A DNA stretch of 8,061 nucleotides from Acidobacteriota bacterium (GTDB lineage: Bacteria > Acidobacteriota > UBA6911 > JACQSX01): positions 1 to 8,061 of the forward strand of contig JACQGG010000054.1 in assembly GCA_016199665.1 (NCBI GenBank), given 5' to 3'. A program made the position numbers and the translations under genes. Below, one piece after another: positions 6,896 through 8,061 of the stretch. The first letter of the stretch is position 1. Each line of letters opens with the position of its first letter. The notes under the pieces were generated by a model that did not search any database, was not told the DNA's origin, and saw only the letters and a list, made by a program, of their open reading frames with translations.

Positions 6896-8061
6896 ATGAA
6901 TTCTGAAATGCGAAGCGCAAGAGATAAAGATAAAGATAAGAAGGTCGCAATGTCCCGGCGGCTGCTGCCCGGGCTGTTGGCGGTAGCGGCAGGCGCTGCC
7001 GCGGGGTACTTTTTCCTCCCAGGGCTCGCGGAGAGGCCGGATTGGCAGACGAGTACGGTGGACAGATTGTCCCTTTCGCCGGAGACCTCGTTTCGGGTGA
7101 TCGATTCCCAGTCTCTGGAGAATCTGGCCTGCATCGAGCCCTCCGGGCAGGAGCTGTCGGCAGAGCCGGGAACCGCCCGCCTGGTTCCGGCGAGTTGGAG
7201 CCCGGGTGAGGCGCGAGTCGGGCGCACGGTTGCGGCAAATTTTATGCCCCCCGCCCAGAACCGAAATTCACCTGCGGATGGCCCTGCGGGTGGGGACCTG
7301 CGGCCGCTGCGTATCGTTCAAGACGCTTACTCTACATTCGCCGGGATTGCGGTGAACCCGGAGACTGACGAAGTTGTCATGACCGATGAGAATCGTTTTA
7401 GCCTCCTGGTTTATGATCGGCGGATCAACGTGAAGGGTGTTGCAGAACCAAGGCGCCGGATCAGCGGGGACAACACGCAGATCGAGTTTATTTGCGGGGT
7501 CACGATTGATCCCGTGACCGGGGATATCTATACGGTCAACAATGACACCATGGACAACATGCTGGTCTTCTCCCGCGACCAGGACGGCAATATCAAGCCG
7601 GCCAGAGAGCTTAAGGTCGATCACGGCGCGTGGGGCGTCTCTTTGGACCGAGGGCAGGATGAAGTGGCGATCACGATCCAGCATCTGAACAAGATCACGA
7701 TCTACCGCCGGGCCGCCGAGGGCGAAGAGCCTCCGCTGCGAACGATCTGGGGCCTGAAGACGGGTCTGGCGGATCCGCACGGAGTCTTTATCGATGGCAA
7801 GAACAACGAGATTTTTGTCACAAACCAGGGTTCGTACCGCGGGAGAGTGACCGGGCGCGGCGCCGACGTGGCGACAAGGCGGGGTGTGGATGAGGCCGTG
7901 GGAAGCGTTCAGTTTCGACCTGTCGGTCTGTCCACGGGGCGTTTTTTCCCCCCTTCGATCCGGGTTTTCCAGAGGCTGGCCAACGGCGATGTGGAGCCGA
8001 TCCGCGTCATCGGGGGTCCCAAGACTCGCCTGAACCTGCCCCTGGGGATCTATGTAGACAC
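6896..8061 (+). CDS. exported NHL/YVTN-like beta-propeller protein, copy 3 (3' end outside window)
   Basis: The frame is open from ATG at 6896 to the window end: 388 complete codons, C-terminus missing. The start is uncertain. GGAGG (6891-6895) touches the ATG at 6896, is 12 nt from ATG 6908, and a further ATG at 6950 has AAGAAGG 5 nt upstream. From the third start the protein opens MSRRLLPGLLAVAAGAAAGYFF, a signal peptide or membrane anchor with an arginine pair. A low-complexity linker follows (residues 50-134), absent from the other two paralogs. Propeller blades begin near residue 135 (LRPLRIVQDAYSTFAGIAV) and continue through AEPRRR, FICGVTIDPV (Cys200), HGAWGVSLD, ITIQHLNKITIY, LADPHGVFID and GRFFPPSIRVF to LNLPLGIYVDT. 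The blade order matches copies 1 and 2 one for one, including the long blade-4 insertion, but identity is much lower. It is transcribed away from the receptor operon, so it is a separate, perhaps co-regulated, unit. Ligand and function are unknown. Confidence 0.85.
   Translation, partial: MNSEMRSARDKDKDKKVAMSRRLLPGLLAVAAGAAAGYFFLPGLAERPDWQTSTVDRLSLSPETSFRVIDSQSLENLACIEPSGQELSAEPGTARLVPASWSPGEARVGRTVAANFMPPAQNRNSPADGPAGGDLRPLRIVQDAYSTFAGIAVNPETDEVVMTDENRFSLLVYDRRINVKGVAEPRRRISGDNTQIEFICGVTIDPVTGDIYTVNNDTMDNMLVFSRDQDGNIKPARELKVDHGAWGVSLDRGQDEVAITIQHLNKITIYRRAAEGEEPPLRTIWGLKTGLADPHGVFIDGKNNEIFVTNQGSYRGRVTGRGADVATRRGVDEAVGSVQFRPVGLSTGRFFPPSIRVFQRLANGDVEPIRVIGGPKTRLNLPLGIYVD
6923..6940 (+). repeat. 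three tandem hexamers (GATAAA/GATAAG) encoding Asp-Lys repeats
   Basis: GATAAA, GATAAA and GATAAG lie at 6923-6940. If translation starts at 6896 or 6908 they encode DKDKDK just before the hydrophobic export segment. If it starts at 6950 they lie in the leader directly before the AAGAAGG RBS. Such a short array could vary in copy number. Confidence 0.6.

Noticed and set aside
6777..7780. Minus-strand frames of 127-170 codons opposite the third propeller
   Set aside because: The plus strand here has a continuous open frame with clear homology to the other propellers. The minus-strand frames are low-complexity Pro/Ser/Ala/Arg shadows.

Overview
The window looks like chromosomal DNA of an acidobacterium or close relative. 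The basis is a large Oar-type TonB-dependent receptor: a carboxypeptidase-regulatory-like domain, then a plug with the LPLNGRNF motif, then a barrel ending in Phe. This receptor type is greatly expanded in Acidobacteriota (Solibacter-like lineages). That placement is inference from one protein family; there is no marker gene here. Base composition is moderately GC-rich and the standard genetic code fits.

Layout. The left 6.6 kb is read on the minus strand and looks like one operon: the receptor (6582 to 3466), a 116-bp gap, a secreted beta-propeller protein (3349 to 1280, interrupted by an in-frame TGA at 2069-2071), an 80-bp gap, and a second, closely related propeller (1199 to the left edge, cut off by the window). 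A good sigma-70-type promoter lies at 6680-6708 upstream of the receptor. A 313-bp divergent intergenic region holding a G-rich tract separates this operon from a third, more distant propeller paralog on the plus strand (6896 to the right edge, also cut off).

The propellers consist of repeats of about 45-60 residues with the pattern GDxAPxRxIxGPxTxLxxPxGVxxDxxxxELxVxNxxxxxVxVFxR, an NHL/YVTN-like blade. The interrupted copy has about twelve such repeats, enough for two six-bladed propellers. The likely picture is an outer-membrane receptor made together with exported propeller proteins, and a third propeller transcribed divergently. The ligand or substrate cannot be read from the sequence.

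The most notable observations are (1) a single TGA codon that splits one propeller gene in the middle of a blade while both sides stay in the same frame, directly followed by a GTG, and (2) a perfectly conserved 113-bp segment shared by the two minus-strand propellers with a sharp edge to roughly 77 % identity, which suggests recent gene conversion or an assembly effect. No RNA gene, insertion sequence, CRISPR array or convincing intrinsic terminator was seen.
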